Of a DNA stretch of 64,000 nucleotides, positions 49,831 through 61,339 are shown in pieces (positions within the stretch are counted from its first letter, which is position 1; each line of letters opens with the position of its first letter). The position numbers were made by a program, and so were the translations under genes. The DNA is from Gramella sp. MT6 (GTDB lineage: Bacteria > Bacteroidota > Bacteroidia > Flavobacteriales > Flavobacteriaceae). The stretch covers positions 3,706,984 through 3,770,983 of the forward strand of contig NZ_CP048410.1 of assembly GCF_019357415.1 (NCBI RefSeq), read 5' to 3'. A model generated the notes under the pieces. The model saw nothing but the letters and a program-made list of their open reading frames with translations. It did no database searches and was not told the origin of the DNA.

Positions 49831-50640
49831 TTAAAAATTCTGTAACCTTTTATCAATTTCCATCAGTGAATCTTCTATCTGAGAAGTATATTCCCCTTCA
49901 GGATAATATTTTTTATATGCATCATAAAACTCCTTGGCCTCTTCGAGTCTTTCTTCCATTAAAACCTCAAAACTATTGATAGCAAGCCTGTAAGCCGAAT
50001 CGAATCTATAATAGTAAGCCGCCTCTCTAAAAGGTGAGCCCGGGTAATTTGAAATGAAATTATTAAAAGAAGCTATGGCAGCTTTATAATATTCGGTATG
50101 GTGATATTGTTTGGCAATTTCGTATGCCTTTTTTTCCAGCTTGATTCGAAGTTCTGTTGCCATTTCATTCGCAGCAGATGTAAACTCACCTTCGGGATAT
50201 TTATTCAGGTGAACCTGCAATTCTTCGATCGCTTTATGCGTATCTGTCTGGTCCAGGTCATATCTCGGAGAACGATAATAATAACTCGCTGCCGCCTTAT
50301 ATGAAGCCTCTTCAGCTTTCTGACTGTTTGGATACAACTGTAAAAACCTTTCGAACTGGAAAGGAGAATTATAATAATCTTCTAATTGGTAATACGTATC
50401 TGCTAATAGAAACACAAGTCTTTCACCTTGTGGTTTTCCACGGAATTCAGGCTCGATTTGCTCTAACAATCTCAAAGCTTTTCTAAGCTTCTTATTAGAA
50501 TCTTCCTCCTTGCCTTCGTTATATAATTCTTCTGCCGCCGTATATTTTGGAGCAGTTTCTTTACTCTTAAGCAGCTGCTGATATTCACTACAAGAAAGTG
50601 TTACCATTAGCAAACCTAAAACTAGAATTCCTTTTTTCAT
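49831..50640 (-). CDS. bamD: Outer membrane assembly lipoprotein BamD
   Basis: 269 residues from ATG 50640, chosen because it yields MKKGILVLGLLMVTLSCSEYQQL with lipobox TLSC and lies 20 nt after a -7 box; a longer frame has no signal. Five TPR-like repeats follow (YTAAEELYNEGKEEDSNKKLRKALRLLEQIEPEF; FQLERFLQLYPNSQKAEEASYKAAASYYY and so on). BamD helps insert beta-barrel proteins. First gene of its operon. Confidence 0.92.
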   Translation of the reverse strand: MKKGILVLGLLMVTLSCSEYQQLLKSKETAPKYTAAEELYNEGKEEDSNKKLRKALRLLEQIEPEFRGKPQGERLVFLLADTYYQLEDYYNSPFQFERFLQLYPNSQKAEEASYKAAASYYYRSPRYDLDQTDTHKAIEELQVHLNKYPEGEFTSAANEMATELRIKLEKKAYEIAKQYHHTEYYKAAIASFNNFISNYPGSPFREAAYYYRFDSAYRLAINSFEVLMEERLEEAKEFYDAYKKYYPEGEYTSQIEDSLMEIDKRLQNF

Positions 50641-50659
50641 GATACGTAAAAACATCTGG

Positions 50660-50667
50660 CAAAAATA
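50660..50667 (-). promoter_or_regulatory. -7 box of the bamD operon
   Basis: On the minus strand TATTTTTG fits TAnnTTTG, 20 nt ahead of the bamD ATG. No clear -33 TTG at the usual distance. Confidence 0.5.
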
Positions 50668-50778
50668 CATTTTTTGTGAGTATAAAAAAAACTTTCCTGA
50701 ACTACTCAAATAACCCTAATATCAAGGGATTATTGCCATATGAGTTTAATTTTAAAGAAAACTATTAATTAAATTCAA

Positions 50779-51654
50779 TTAAAAGTTATCCATAAAACTA
50801 TGGATGCGATTGGTCAATGCATCCGATGCTTCTACCAATGGAAGTCGTAAATAATTAGAGATCAATCCTTTTTTAGCCAGCAGGGCTTTGATCCCGGCAG
50901 GATTACCTTCAGCAAAAATAAGCTCGATGGAAGGGGCGATCCTGTAATGTAGTTTATAAGCTTCAGCCACTTTACCTTCCAGACCTGCTCTTACCATATC
51001 TGAAAATTCTCTGGGAAGTCCCTGACCAATTACAGAAATAACACCTTTCCCTCCGGCAAGCGTCATGGGTAAAGTGACCATATCATCTCCAGAGATTACC
51101 ATAAAATCTTCAGGCACCAGGCTAATAAGTTTCATAGCCTGCACAATATCTCCGGCTGCTTCTTTAACTCCTATAATATTATCACATTCTCTTGCGATGC
51201 GATTTATTGTTTCAGGTAAAACATTTGAAGCTGTTCTTCCAGGTACATTGTAAAGAATAACCGGCAATGGAGAAGCTTCTGATACTGCCTTAAAATGACG
51301 ATAGATCCCTTCTTGTGTAGGCTTATTGTAATAAGGAGAAACCGAAAGAATCGCATCAAAACCATCAAGGTTAGATGTTTTTAATTCTTCTGCCAGTGCA
51401 GCTGTATCATTACCACCTATTCCAAGAACCAGAGGTAATTTCCCGGCGTTAGCTGTTCTCACCGTATCCTTAATTAGCTCCTTCTCTTGCTTATTTAGAG
51501 TTGCGCTTTCGGCGGTAGTACCCAATACTACCAGATATTCAATTCCATTCGCTATCTGATCCTTAACCAGATTAGTTAAAGCATCAGTATCTACAGATAA
51601 ATCCTCTTTAAATGGAGTGATTAATGCTACTCCCGTTCCCACAAAGGCTTCCAT
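50779..51654 (-). CDS. dapA: 4-hydroxy-tetrahydrodipicolinate synthase
   Basis: 291 residues from ATG 51654 (a TTG just upstream would add one residue). Motifs GTTAESATL (Thr-Thr), [25 protein letters not shown] and Schiff-base Lys164 in [10 protein letters not shown] are all in place, with [14 protein letters not shown] late. It condenses pyruvate and aspartate semialdehyde in the lysine and diaminopimelate pathway. ATG shares one base with the stop of the upstream gene, so the two are coupled. Confidence 0.95.
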   Translation of the reverse strand: MEAFVGTGVALITPFKEDLSVDTDALTNLVKDQIANGIEYLVVLGTTAESATLNKQEKELIKDTVRTANAGKLPLVLGIGGNDTAALAEELKTSNLDGFDAILSVSPYYNKPTQEGIYRHFKAVSEASPLPVILYNVPGRTASNVLPETINRIARECDNIIGVKEAAGDIVQAMKLISLVPEDFMVISGDDMVTLPMTLAGGKGVISVIGQGLPREFSDMVRAGLEGKVAEAYKLHYRIAPSIELIFAEGNPAGIKALLAKKGLISNYLRLPLVEASDALTNRIHSFMDNF

Positions 51655-52166
51655 CAATTATTTCTTTTTAAAATTCTAGAATATTTTATTACCTCCTGCT
51701 GAAAATCTTCAATACTATCAGAAAAGATCTCTATATCATAAATACCGTATTCATCAGGATGATTTCCAAGTTTTATACCAGCATTTGTAACTGCCGCAAG
51801 CAAAGATCCCGCCTGACATTTACCTGAAAAATGACAAATAAGAAAATCATAACGGTTACTAGCAAAGTCTTGTATCCCTTCAGCTCTGAATTCTCCTGAA
51901 ACCGTCACATCCTTAGAATACAAAATTTCAACATCCTGTAATTCCGGCGATAGTTCCATCGAACCGCATATCACTACCTTGAGATCTTCCTTCTTAATTC
52001 CCAGTTCATTATAGGTATTTAAGAGCTCTTTCGTATTCTCAAAATTTTCAGCATCGATGATCAATCCAACTTTTCCTGAGTAATCTTCTCCTTGAAAGGC
52101 CTTATTATTTAAAGCCTTTCTAATCTTCTTAGAATAGATAATACTTTTCAGTTTATTGGTGATCAT
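51654..52166 (-). CDS. DUF6913-like flavobacterial protein
   Basis: 170 residues from ATG 52166, chosen over a Met seven residues earlier because a -7 box (52185-52192) would leave it outside the transcript. Blocks are [46 protein letters not shown] and [29 protein letters not shown] conserved cysteine is in GKCQAGSL. No signal peptide or membrane segment. Function unknown; it is translationally coupled to dapA. Confidence 0.65.
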   Translation of the reverse strand: MITNKLKSIIYSKKIRKALNNKAFQGEDYSGKVGLIIDAENFENTKELLNTYNELGIKKEDLKVVICGSMELSPELQDVEILYSKDVTVSGEFRAEGIQDFASNRYDFLICHFSGKCQAGSLLAAVTNAGIKLGNHPDEYGIYDIEIFSDSIEDFQQEVIKYSRILKRNN

Positions 52167-52184
52167 CTCAAATTTTAGGTGGCG

Positions 52185-52192
52185 CAAATGTA
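52185..52192 (-). promoter_or_regulatory. -7 box of the DUF6913-dapA unit
   Basis: On the minus strand TACATTTG fits TAnnTTTG, about 19 nt before the ATG at 52166. No -33 box is obvious. Confidence 0.45.
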
Positions 52193-52288
52193 AATAATTT
52201 ATACCAGGAAAAAAGGAGAAAGTAAGCTGTGAACCTTTATAGTTATTGGAATTTAACAGGTTTATTTATTCTGTTAAATAAGAGGGTT

Positions 52289-52987
52289 CTATACCAGGTT
52301 GATTAGTTTAAGCTTCTTCTCATGGGTGGCAAAAAATTGAAAGGCCATAATGATCCCGATGAACCTTAAGAAATTCTGTAGTAATAATACGCTCGTATCT
52401 GGTAAGTAATAAAGAGCCATATCCCTCATAATATCTGCAATTAGAATCGTCATTACCAGGGTGACAAAAAAAACAGATTTTCTGGAATAGGAGTTCAGGT
52501 AATAAATAAGACATACTAAAGCCAGCACAAAAAGGACTATATAGTACATCGAGTAAAAGGCTACTTCCACCAGGCTTACGATCTGATTTTCTAATTCCTG
52601 AAAATGATCGAAAACGAAATAACTATTCACACTTAGCATTAAAAAAAAGAATAAAAACATGAACTTATTACCTGACTCTCTCTGGGTGTATTTTAAAGCT
52701 TCTCTCACCAGGAATATGTATGAAACCATCTGGAAAAACATCACTACGCTATGAATCGCATCCACACTCTGGAAAAACTTAAAAAGTGTTGCCACCATAT
52801 TAAGACCTAAGAAAGAAAGAATGTTCAGGTTTGAAAAATTCAACCGACGAGAAAAGCCTCTCAATAGAATAATATAGGTAATCAATTCTGAAAGGACCAA
52901 GAGCCAGTGCAGCTTATAAACAACCGCGATTAGCATAAAAACAAGCAGAGGTATACTAGCAATTATATAAAATCGGCTATACTTCAT
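52289..52987 (-). CDS. Integral membrane protein of unknown function
   Basis: 232 residues with about seven hydrophobic segments (starting IIASIPLLVFMLIAVVYKL, then LIVLLRGF-type, ILSFLGLNMVATLF, SVVMFFQMVSYIFLV, FMFLFFFLMLSVNSYFVF, YYIVLFVLALVCLIYYL, FFVTLVMTILIADIM). A short tail carries two Lys pairs. I do not recognise a family; the topology is loosely like YhhN. No charged pore residues or catalytic motif stands out. Separated from dapA unit by 101 nt and divergent from the 5'-nucleotidase genes. Confidence 0.7.
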   Translation of the reverse strand: MKYSRFYIIASIPLLVFMLIAVVYKLHWLLVLSELITYIILLRGFSRRLNFSNLNILSFLGLNMVATLFKFFQSVDAIHSVVMFFQMVSYIFLVREALKYTQRESGNKFMFLFFFLMLSVNSYFVFDHFQELENQIVSLVEVAFYSMYYIVLFVLALVCLIYYLNSYSRKSVFFVTLVMTILIADIMRDMALYYLPDTSVLLLQNFLRFIGIIMAFQFFATHEKKLKLINLV

Positions 52988-53175
52988 AAGTTAGAAATGG
53001 GATCGCCAAAATATATAAAAGAATTGAAAAATATGAGAATTGCTTAATAATTTCTCACTTTTCACCAAGAATAATCAACAATACCCTTCAAATTCTAAGA
53101 TTAATAAGGAAATTCAATTTATTATTTAATTCAATTATTATTCAAAACCTACCCTGCTTAGGATTCCGCAGGATG

Positions 53176-53203
53176 TTTGCAGCGATTAAGTTTTTTATAT
53201 TTG
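53176..53203 (+). promoter_or_regulatory. Promoter of the split 5'-nucleotidase genes
   Basis: TTTG at 53176-53179 (-33) and TATATTTG at 53196-53203 (-7, perfect TAnnTTTG) are 16 bp apart. The start point would be about 11 nt before the ATG at 53220. Confidence 0.65.
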
Positions 53204-53219
53204 CAAAATATTGAAGCTT

Positions 53220-53984
53220 ATGCATAACAGAATATTTTTCACACTATCCCTAGCAGTCTTGCTAATTTCCTGCAAGGGAACAAATACAGATTCAATCCAG
53301 TTATCTGAAGTAAATTCCGAAAGATTTACCGTAGATGAATCAATAAAGGGAGATAAGGAAATAGAAGAATTCATCGCTCCATTTAAAGAACATTTAAATG
53401 CAACTTTAGATTCTGTCATCGCCTTTAACCCAAAGCTGCTTTCCAAGAATGACGGAGACCTTAATACTGCCATTGGAAACCTTATGGCAGATATCGTTAT
53501 GGTTCAGGCAAATCCGGTCATTAAGAAAAGGTCAGGTAAAGATATCGATATGGTTTTGCTAAATAAAGGCGGAATAAGAGCTGAACTACCTGCCGGTGGA
53601 GTGACCGCAAGATCTGCCTATAACCTTATGCCTTTTGAGAATGAGATCGTGGTAGCAGAACTTAACGGCAAACAAATAAAGCAAATGCTCAAATATCTTG
53701 AAAAAGCTAAATCGGCACACCCGGTTAGCGGAATTAAGATCCTGGCAGATAGGGATTACAAAACCATTAAAGCCACGATTCAAGGTAAAGAGATCGATGA
53801 AAACAAAACTTTTTTGGTCGCTACTTCAGATTATCTTCTTAATGGAGGGGACAATATGATGTTTTTTAAAGATCCGGTGAATATTTATGGTGCCGATTAC
53901 AAGATCAGGAACGCGCTTATAGATTACTTTACTAAAGTAGATACTATCAAAGCCGAAATAGACGATCGATATATTAGAGAATAA
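53220..53984 (+). CDS. 5'-nucleotidase C-terminal domain lipoprotein
   Basis: 254 residues from ATG 53220 (a TTG is 9 nt earlier) with lipobox LLISC. The domain matches the 5'-nucleotidase C-terminal (substrate-binding) family: LNTAIGNLMADIVM, DMVLLNKGGIRAELPAGGVTARSAYNLMPFENEIVVAEL and FLVATSDYLLNGGDNMMFF. The N-terminal catalytic domain is absent; it is encoded by the next gene, 5 nt downstream, so the two probably act together at the periplasm. Confidence 0.85.
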   Translation: MHNRIFFTLSLAVLLISCKGTNTDSIQLSEVNSERFTVDESIKGDKEIEEFIAPFKEHLNATLDSVIAFNPKLLSKNDGDLNTAIGNLMADIVMVQANPVIKKRSGKDIDMVLLNKGGIRAELPAGGVTARSAYNLMPFENEIVVAELNGKQIKQMLKYLEKAKSAHPVSGIKILADRDYKTIKATIQGKEIDENKTFLVATSDYLLNGGDNMMFFKDPVNIYGADYKIRNALIDYFTKVDTIKAEIDDRYIRE

Positions 53985-53989
53985 GGAGC

Positions 53990-54901
53990 ATGAAAAGAAA
54001 AGACTTTATACAAAACACAGCAGCGGCTACAGCATTTGTAAGCATTGGAGGATTATCATCCCTTTCTTTCAAACCGGCAGCTGAAAAACATATTACCATT
54101 CTGCACACCAATGATGTACACAGCCATATTGAACCATTTGGTCCAGAAGAAGGCCGCAATGCCAACCTTGGCGGCATTGCCAGAAGAGCAACTTTGATCG
54201 AGAAGATAAGGCTTGAAAATCCGAATACGCTTTTACTTGATGCGGGAGATATTTTTCAGGGTACGCCCTACTTCAACTTTTATGGTGGGGAACTGGAATT
54301 TAAACTCATGAGCAAATTAAAATATGATGCAGCAACCATTGGGAATCATGATTTCGACAATGGCATTGATGGACTTTACGCTCAATTGCCTCATGCCGAT
54401 TTTGATTTTTTGGTCTCCAATTATGATTTCAGCAACACCATTATGGACGGTCAGACCAAAGATTACAGGGTTTTTAAGAAAGATGGAGTAAAGATCGGTG
54501 TTTTTGGACTTGGAATCGAATTGAAAGGCCTGGTGAATGATAAGCTTTATAAGGAAACCAAATATCTGGATCCCTTGGAAATGGCTACCGAGGTAGGTTC
54601 AAAATTAAAGAATGAAGAAAAATGTGATCTGGTACTCTGTCTTTCTCACCTAGGCTATGAATACAAGAGTAATAAGGTATCTGATATTAAACTAGCACGT
54701 GCAACTGAAAATATCGACCTTATTATTGGTGGTCACACTCATACTTTCCTGGAGAAACCAACAGTTGAAAAAAACAAGGCTGGTAAAAATGTACTGGTAA
54801 ATCAGGTTGGATGCTACGGACTTTATTTAGGCAGGGTAGACTTCTATCTTGATGCCGGTAAAAATCTTAAGGCCGATGGAACCAAGGTTGCAGTGAAATA
54901 A
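53990..54901 (+). CDS. 5'-nucleotidase N-terminal metallophosphatase domain, Tat-exported
   Basis: 303 residues. N-terminus MKRKDFIQNTAAATAFVSIGG looks like a twin-basic (KRKDF) Tat-type signal. The metallophosphatase motifs follow: LHTNDVHSHIEPFG (D-x-H), LLDAGDIFQGTPYF (GD), IGNHDFDNGID (GNHD), and IGGHTHTF (GHTH). It hydrolyses nucleotide phosphates or related esters in the periplasm. Its natural C-terminal half is the preceding gene; usually both are one protein (UshA type). Ends right against the convergent M15 gene. Confidence 0.88.
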   Translation: MKRKDFIQNTAAATAFVSIGGLSSLSFKPAAEKHITILHTNDVHSHIEPFGPEEGRNANLGGIARRATLIEKIRLENPNTLLLDAGDIFQGTPYFNFYGGELEFKLMSKLKYDAATIGNHDFDNGIDGLYAQLPHADFDFLVSNYDFSNTIMDGQTKDYRVFKKDGVKIGVFGLGIELKGLVNDKLYKETKYLDPLEMATEVGSKLKNEEKCDLVLCLSHLGYEYKSNKVSDIKLARATENIDLIIGGHTHTFLEKPTVEKNKAGKNVLVNQVGCYGLYLGRVDFYLDAGKNLKADGTKVAVK

Positions 54902-55579
54902 TTATTTAACCGGAAAATCAAAATAAGTATCTGGATATGGTTCGGCATCATAAGTATAATGCCACCATTCCTCAGAATAAGACCTGAACCCATGCTTACG
55001 CATGGTCAGTCTGAGAATTTCACGGTTTCTTTTCTGCTCTGCGGTTATCCTATCTGTATAATGATGAGAGACCTCTCCGAAGAAATCATAGTTTCCACCC
55101 ATGTCAACTTCTTCACAATCATCCACATTTATTAGCGTAAGGTCTACTGTACTTCCTCTGGAATGCCCCGAACTTGAAGCGATATAACCTAACTCGAAAA
55201 GTTTGCTTTTTGGAACATCAGGATAAAATTCAGATTTCATCAGGGTATCACTTTCCTCTCTTGCCCATTCTACAAAATGATTCACAGCTCTTTGTGGCCG
55301 ATATGCGTCGAACACCTTCAGCATATAATCTTTAAGTATCAATTCCTTCTGAACTTCTGCTAAGGCCATCGCTGCTTTTTTACTCATTATCGCCTGCTCA
55401 GCTTCGTATCCTTTAATAGGTTTACCTACAAAATTGTGATTGTCGGCATATCGTATCTCATAAATGATATCTGGGATCACCTCATCAAGATGTACAAAAT
55501 CCTCAGGAATCTCCTGGGCATTGATTAATCCTGAAAACAGGCTAAAAAAACTAAAAAGTACCGGGAATAATTTTCTCAT
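54902..55579 (-). CDS. D-alanyl-D-alanine dipeptidase, VanX/DdpX type (M15)
   Basis: 225 residues with Sec signal MRKLFPVLFSFFSLFSGLINA. Zinc motifs SGHSRGSTVDLTLI (SxHxxGxxxD) and EEWWHYTY (ExxWH) plus DAYRPQRAV (Arg) are all there. VanX-type enzymes cut D-Ala-D-Ala; in non-resistant bacteria they recycle cell-wall peptides or give nutrients. No vanHA genes nearby, so resistance is unlikely. Stop abuts the metallophosphatase stop. Confidence 0.9.
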   Translation of the reverse strand: MRKLFPVLFSFFSLFSGLINAQEIPEDFVHLDEVIPDIIYEIRYADNHNFVGKPIKGYEAEQAIMSKKAAMALAEVQKELILKDYMLKVFDAYRPQRAVNHFVEWAREESDTLMKSEFYPDVPKSKLFELGYIASSSGHSRGSTVDLTLINVDDCEEVDMGGNYDFFGEVSHHYTDRITAEQKRNREILRLTMRKHGFRSYSEEWWHYTYDAEPYPDTYFDFPVK

Positions 55580-55601
55580 TATTTTCTTCTGAAAAGTGTT
55601 C

Positions 55602-58285
<2,684 letters not shown>

Positions 58286-58287
58286 GA

Positions 58288-58890
58288 TCAGGTCTGATTT
58301 TTATTCATCCATTTTGGCACAGGCTTAGGCTCAAATTTCCTCATTTGGTCTAAAAGATCTTCAAAATTATCTGAGATCAGTAAAATATCTAGATTATCTT
58401 TCTTCAGAAGACCTTTAGAACACATTTTGTTCAACATATTAATAAGATCATCATAAAAACCTCTAATATTTAGAAGCCCAATAGGCTTTCTATGCAAACC
58501 TAATTGTGCCCAGGTAACGATCTCAAATAACTCTTCGAAGGTACCAAAACCTCCTGGCAAGGTTATAAAAGCATCACTCAATTCGTTCATAGTGAGCTTG
58601 CGCTCGTGCATATCCTGAGTCGTGATAAGTTTATCCAGGCTGGTATGTACAACCTCCTTAGTTTTCAGGAAATCTGGGATCACCCCGGTCGCTTTACCAT
58701 TATAATCCATCACTCCCTGAGCAACCTGACCCATAAGCCCTAATTTACTACCACCATATATTAAGCGAATACTATTTTCAGCCATCATCTTCCCAACCTC
58801 ATAAGCCGTTTTGTAGATCTCGGTATCATTTCCATCGCTACTGGCACAAAATACAGCCAGGTTATGTATTTTATTTAAATTTTCATTCAT
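58288..58890 (-). CDS. LOG family protein (TIGR00730, cytokinin-riboside phosphoribohydrolase type)
   Basis: 200 residues. AVFCASSDGND at the start, LIYGGSKLGLMGQVAQGV, KATGVIPDFL and the signature LPGGFGTFEELFEIVTWAQLG (PGGxGTxxE) are conserved. LOG proteins cleave nucleotide 5'-monophosphates to base and ribose 5-phosphate. Many bacterial copies have a general nucleotide role. It lies between prmC and a VOC gene, close spaced (3 nt, 2 nt). Confidence 0.9.
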   Translation of the reverse strand: MNENLNKIHNLAVFCASSDGNDTEIYKTAYEVGKMMAENSIRLIYGGSKLGLMGQVAQGVMDYNGKATGVIPDFLKTKEVVHTSLDKLITTQDMHERKLTMNELSDAFITLPGGFGTFEELFEIVTWAQLGLHRKPIGLLNIRGFYDDLINMLNKMCSKGLLKKDNLDILLISDNFEDLLDQMRKFEPKPVPKWMNKNQT

Positions 58891-58893
58891 ATT

Positions 58894-59742
58894 TTATTTC
58901 CTGATCGCTTTCAACATTCGGTAATTCCCAAAAATATCCTTTTTCAATTCAGCTACAAAGCCAAAATTTTCAACAAGGGCCTTTGTCTCCTCTCCCAGAT
59001 ATTGATTTATTTCAAAATACAATTTTCCATTATCACTTAATCCGTCTGCAGCGAGTTGGGTTATTTTTTGGTAAAAGACGAGAGCATCATTATCATCTAC
59101 ATAAAGGGCCAGTTCAGGCTCATGCTCAAGCACATTCCTGTGCATTTCTTTCTTCTCCAGTTCCCGCACATAAGGAGGATTTGAGACGATGATTCCATAC
59201 TTTCCATCCAGTTTTTCTAACGACAGAATGTCAAATTCTCGAAAATTTACCTCCACATTATTCCTTAAAGCATTTCTTTTAGCCAGCGCCAGGGCATCTT
59301 TCGAAATATCGAATGAACTAACACTTGCATTTTTTAGATTTTTTGCAAGGCAGATGGGGATACAGCCACTCCCTGTCCCTATGTCAAGGACATGCAGTTC
59401 TTCTTCAGTATTTTGATGGTCATGGATTATCCAATCAACCAACTCTTCTGTCTCCGGTCTTGGAATAAGAACATTTTTATTCACTTCGAACTCGAGTCCG
59501 TAGAATTCGGTTAGGCCAGTAATATATTGCACCGGCTCGTGATCTTTAAGCCGAAGCATCGCTTTCTCAAATTTCGAGAACTGTTCTTCTGAAATTTCAA
59601 GGTCTCGATTAAGAGCTAGGTCGATCCTGCGAACATCAAGAAAATGTTCCGTCAGTATATAAAAAAAGGATTCGATCTCGGTTAAAGGAAATTCATCCTT
59701 TAAACTTTCAATGAACTGAATTTTCAACTGGGAGATCAACAT
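58894..59742 (-). CDS. prmC: Release factor glutamine methyltransferase
   Basis: 282 residues. N-terminal helical domain then PVQYITGLTEFYGLEFEVNKNVLIPRPETEELVDWI (PRPETE), SAM motif VLDIGTGSGCIPICLA, and IIVSNPPYVREL with NPPY. It methylates Gln in the GGQ loop of RF1 and RF2. The first of a tight minus-strand series prmC-LOG-VOC-ligA; gap to GNAT gene 30 nt. Confidence 0.95.
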   Translation of the reverse strand: MLISQLKIQFIESLKDEFPLTEIESFFYILTEHFLDVRRIDLALNRDLEISEEQFSKFEKAMLRLKDHEPVQYITGLTEFYGLEFEVNKNVLIPRPETEELVDWIIHDHQNTEEELHVLDIGTGSGCIPICLAKNLKNASVSSFDISKDALALAKRNALRNNVEVNFREFDILSLEKLDGKYGIIVSNPPYVRELEKKEMHRNVLEHEPELALYVDDNDALVFYQKITQLAADGLSDNGKLYFEINQYLGEETKALVENFGFVAELKKDIFGNYRMLKAIRK

Positions 59743-59772
59743 AGCAAGCCTGAAATTTTGGAATTTTCGACC

Positions 59773-60258
59773 CTAAAGATCTTTTGTCATAAATACGGTG
59801 CAATTGTAATGCCCCGTGTCTCCAATAGGTTTTTCAATAACCGTGAAACCATTTTTATCGTAGAGTCTTCTTGCGTTTTCCATATATGGTAAGGTTTCGA
59901 TATAGCATTTCTCAAAATCGTGGTCTCGGCCGAACCCTAGACACCTGGTGATCATTTCCATTCCAATACCTCTTCCCCTGGCTTGAGGCAGAAAATACAT
60001 TTTTTGCAATTCACAAACCTTTTCTTCCAAACCGGTTAAAGGCGCAATTCCAGCACCTCCTATGATCTTTGATTTTTCTTCCACTACAAAATATGCTCTT
60101 CTATCTCCTTTATAGGTATCGGTCATATCATCCAATGCCTTATCTTCATATGCAGTACCTACTTTTGGAACCCCCATTTCTACAAGTACATTCCTAATTA
60201 AGTCTTTAACCTGCTGATTATCTTCGGGTTTTATTTCCCGAATTTTCCATGTGCTCAT
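59773..60258 (-). CDS. GNAT family N-acetyltransferase
   Basis: 161 residues. GNAT blocks: WKIREIKPEDNQQVKDLIRNVL, AYFVVEEKSKIIGGAGIAPL, CELQKMYFLPQARGRGIGMEMITRCL (acetyl-CoA loop QARGRGIG) and YIETLPYMENARRLYDKNGF. Substrate unknown. Divergent from ribD with 28 nt between starts. The ribD -7 box lies in that gap. Confidence 0.9.
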   Translation of the reverse strand: MSTWKIREIKPEDNQQVKDLIRNVLVEMGVPKVGTAYEDKALDDMTDTYKGDRRAYFVVEEKSKIIGGAGIAPLTGLEEKVCELQKMYFLPQARGRGIGMEMITRCLGFGRDHDFEKCYIETLPYMENARRLYDKNGFTVIEKPIGDTGHYNCTVFMTKDL

Positions 60259-60274
60259 TCTGCCTAATTAATTC

Positions 60275-60282
60275 TATTTTTG
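60275..60282 (+). promoter_or_regulatory. -7 box of ribD
   Basis: TATTTTTG fits TAnnTTTG and ends 4 nt before the GTG start at 60287, so the transcript would be almost leaderless. -33 box not clear. Confidence 0.45.
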
Positions 60283-60286
60283 TGCT

Positions 60287-61339
60287 GTGAATATACACGA
60301 AAAATACATAAAACGCTGTATAGAACTGGCCCAAAACGGCCTTGGAACTACCTATCCTAATCCAATGGTAGGCAGCGTTGTAGTGCATAACAACAAAATA
60401 ATTGGGGAAGGCTGGCATCGAAAAGCTGGTGAACCTCATGCTGAAGTGAATGCAATCAATTCTGTCAGGAATGAAGCGCTTTTAAAAGATGCTGTGATCT
60501 ATGTAAGCCTGGAGCCTTGCAGCCATTATGGAAAAACACCACCCTGCAGCGACCTTATTATTGCTAAAGGGATCAAAAAGGTTGTTATTGGAACAATGGA
60601 TCCTTTTGCAAAGGTGGCCGGCCGTGGAATCAAGAAACTTCTTGACGCCGGTTGCGAAGTTAAAGTGGGAGTTCTTGAAGATGAATGCCTCGAGCTGAAT
60701 AAGCGGTTTTTCACTTTTCATAAAAAGCAGCGGCCGTACATTATTTTAAAATGGGCACAGACCACAGATTGTTTTATTGCTCCTATAATGCAGGAAAATA
60801 TCAGGCCAGTGTGGATCACTAACAAATATTCGGGGCAAATGGTTCATAAATGGAGAAGCGAAGAAGACGCTATTCTCGTTGGAACTAAAACAGTTTTAAA
60901 GGATAACCCTTCTCTGAATATAAGAAAATGGACGGGAAAAGATCCAACCAGGATCATTATTGACAGGACATTAAAAACACCAGTTGACTTCTCTGTTCTT
61001 GACGGAACTCAGAAAACGATTGTGATCTGTGATCAAGAAAATCCGGAAATTGATGATATCACCTATGAAAAAATAGATTTCAGCGATAATATTTCCAGAC
61101 AGATATGCGAAGTTCTTCATAAAAATGATCTTCAGTCTGTAATTATTGAAGGAGGAAGCAATATACTTCAGCAATTCATTGATTCCGGATTATGGGACGA
61201 GGCTAGAATTTTTACTGGAAGTTCTGAGTTTCAAAAAGGAGTTAAAGCTCCAAAGATTAAAGGAAAGTTAGTTTCAGAAACAGATATTGAAGGAGACCGA
61301 TTAAAAATTTACAAAAATGATCAAAGCGATAATATTTGA
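60287..61339 (+). CDS. ribD: Bifunctional riboflavin biosynthesis deaminase/reductase RibD
   Basis: 350 residues from GTG 60287. Deaminase domain: GTTYPNPMVGSVVV, zinc ligands His51 in PHAEVNAI, Cys78 and Cys87 in EPCSHYGKTPPC. The reductase domain follows (about 150-345: RPYIILKWAQTTDCFIAP, EEDAILVGTKTVLKDNPSLNIR, VIIEGGSNILQQFIDSGLWDEARIF). It does the second and third steps from GTP to riboflavin. Overlaps the HAD gene by 23 nt. Confidence 0.94.
   Translation: MNIHEKYIKRCIELAQNGLGTTYPNPMVGSVVVHNNKIIGEGWHRKAGEPHAEVNAINSVRNEALLKDAVIYVSLEPCSHYGKTPPCSDLIIAKGIKKVVIGTMDPFAKVAGRGIKKLLDAGCEVKVGVLEDECLELNKRFFTFHKKQRPYIILKWAQTTDCFIAPIMQENIRPVWITNKYSGQMVHKWRSEEDAILVGTKTVLKDNPSLNIRKWTGKDPTRIIIDRTLKTPVDFSVLDGTQKTIVICDQENPEIDDITYEKIDFSDNISRQICEVLHKNDLQSVIIEGGSNILQQFIDSGLWDEARIFTGSSEFQKGVKAPKIKGKLVSETDIEGDRLKIYKNDQSDNI

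Noticed and set aside
54902-55579. Vancomycin resistance by VanX
   Set aside because: No vanH, vanA or vanRS genes nearby; chromosomal M15 dipeptidases of this kind are common in Bacteroidota.
60275-60289. FMN riboswitch before ribD
   Set aside because: Only 28 nt separate ribD from the divergent GNAT gene; there is no room for one.
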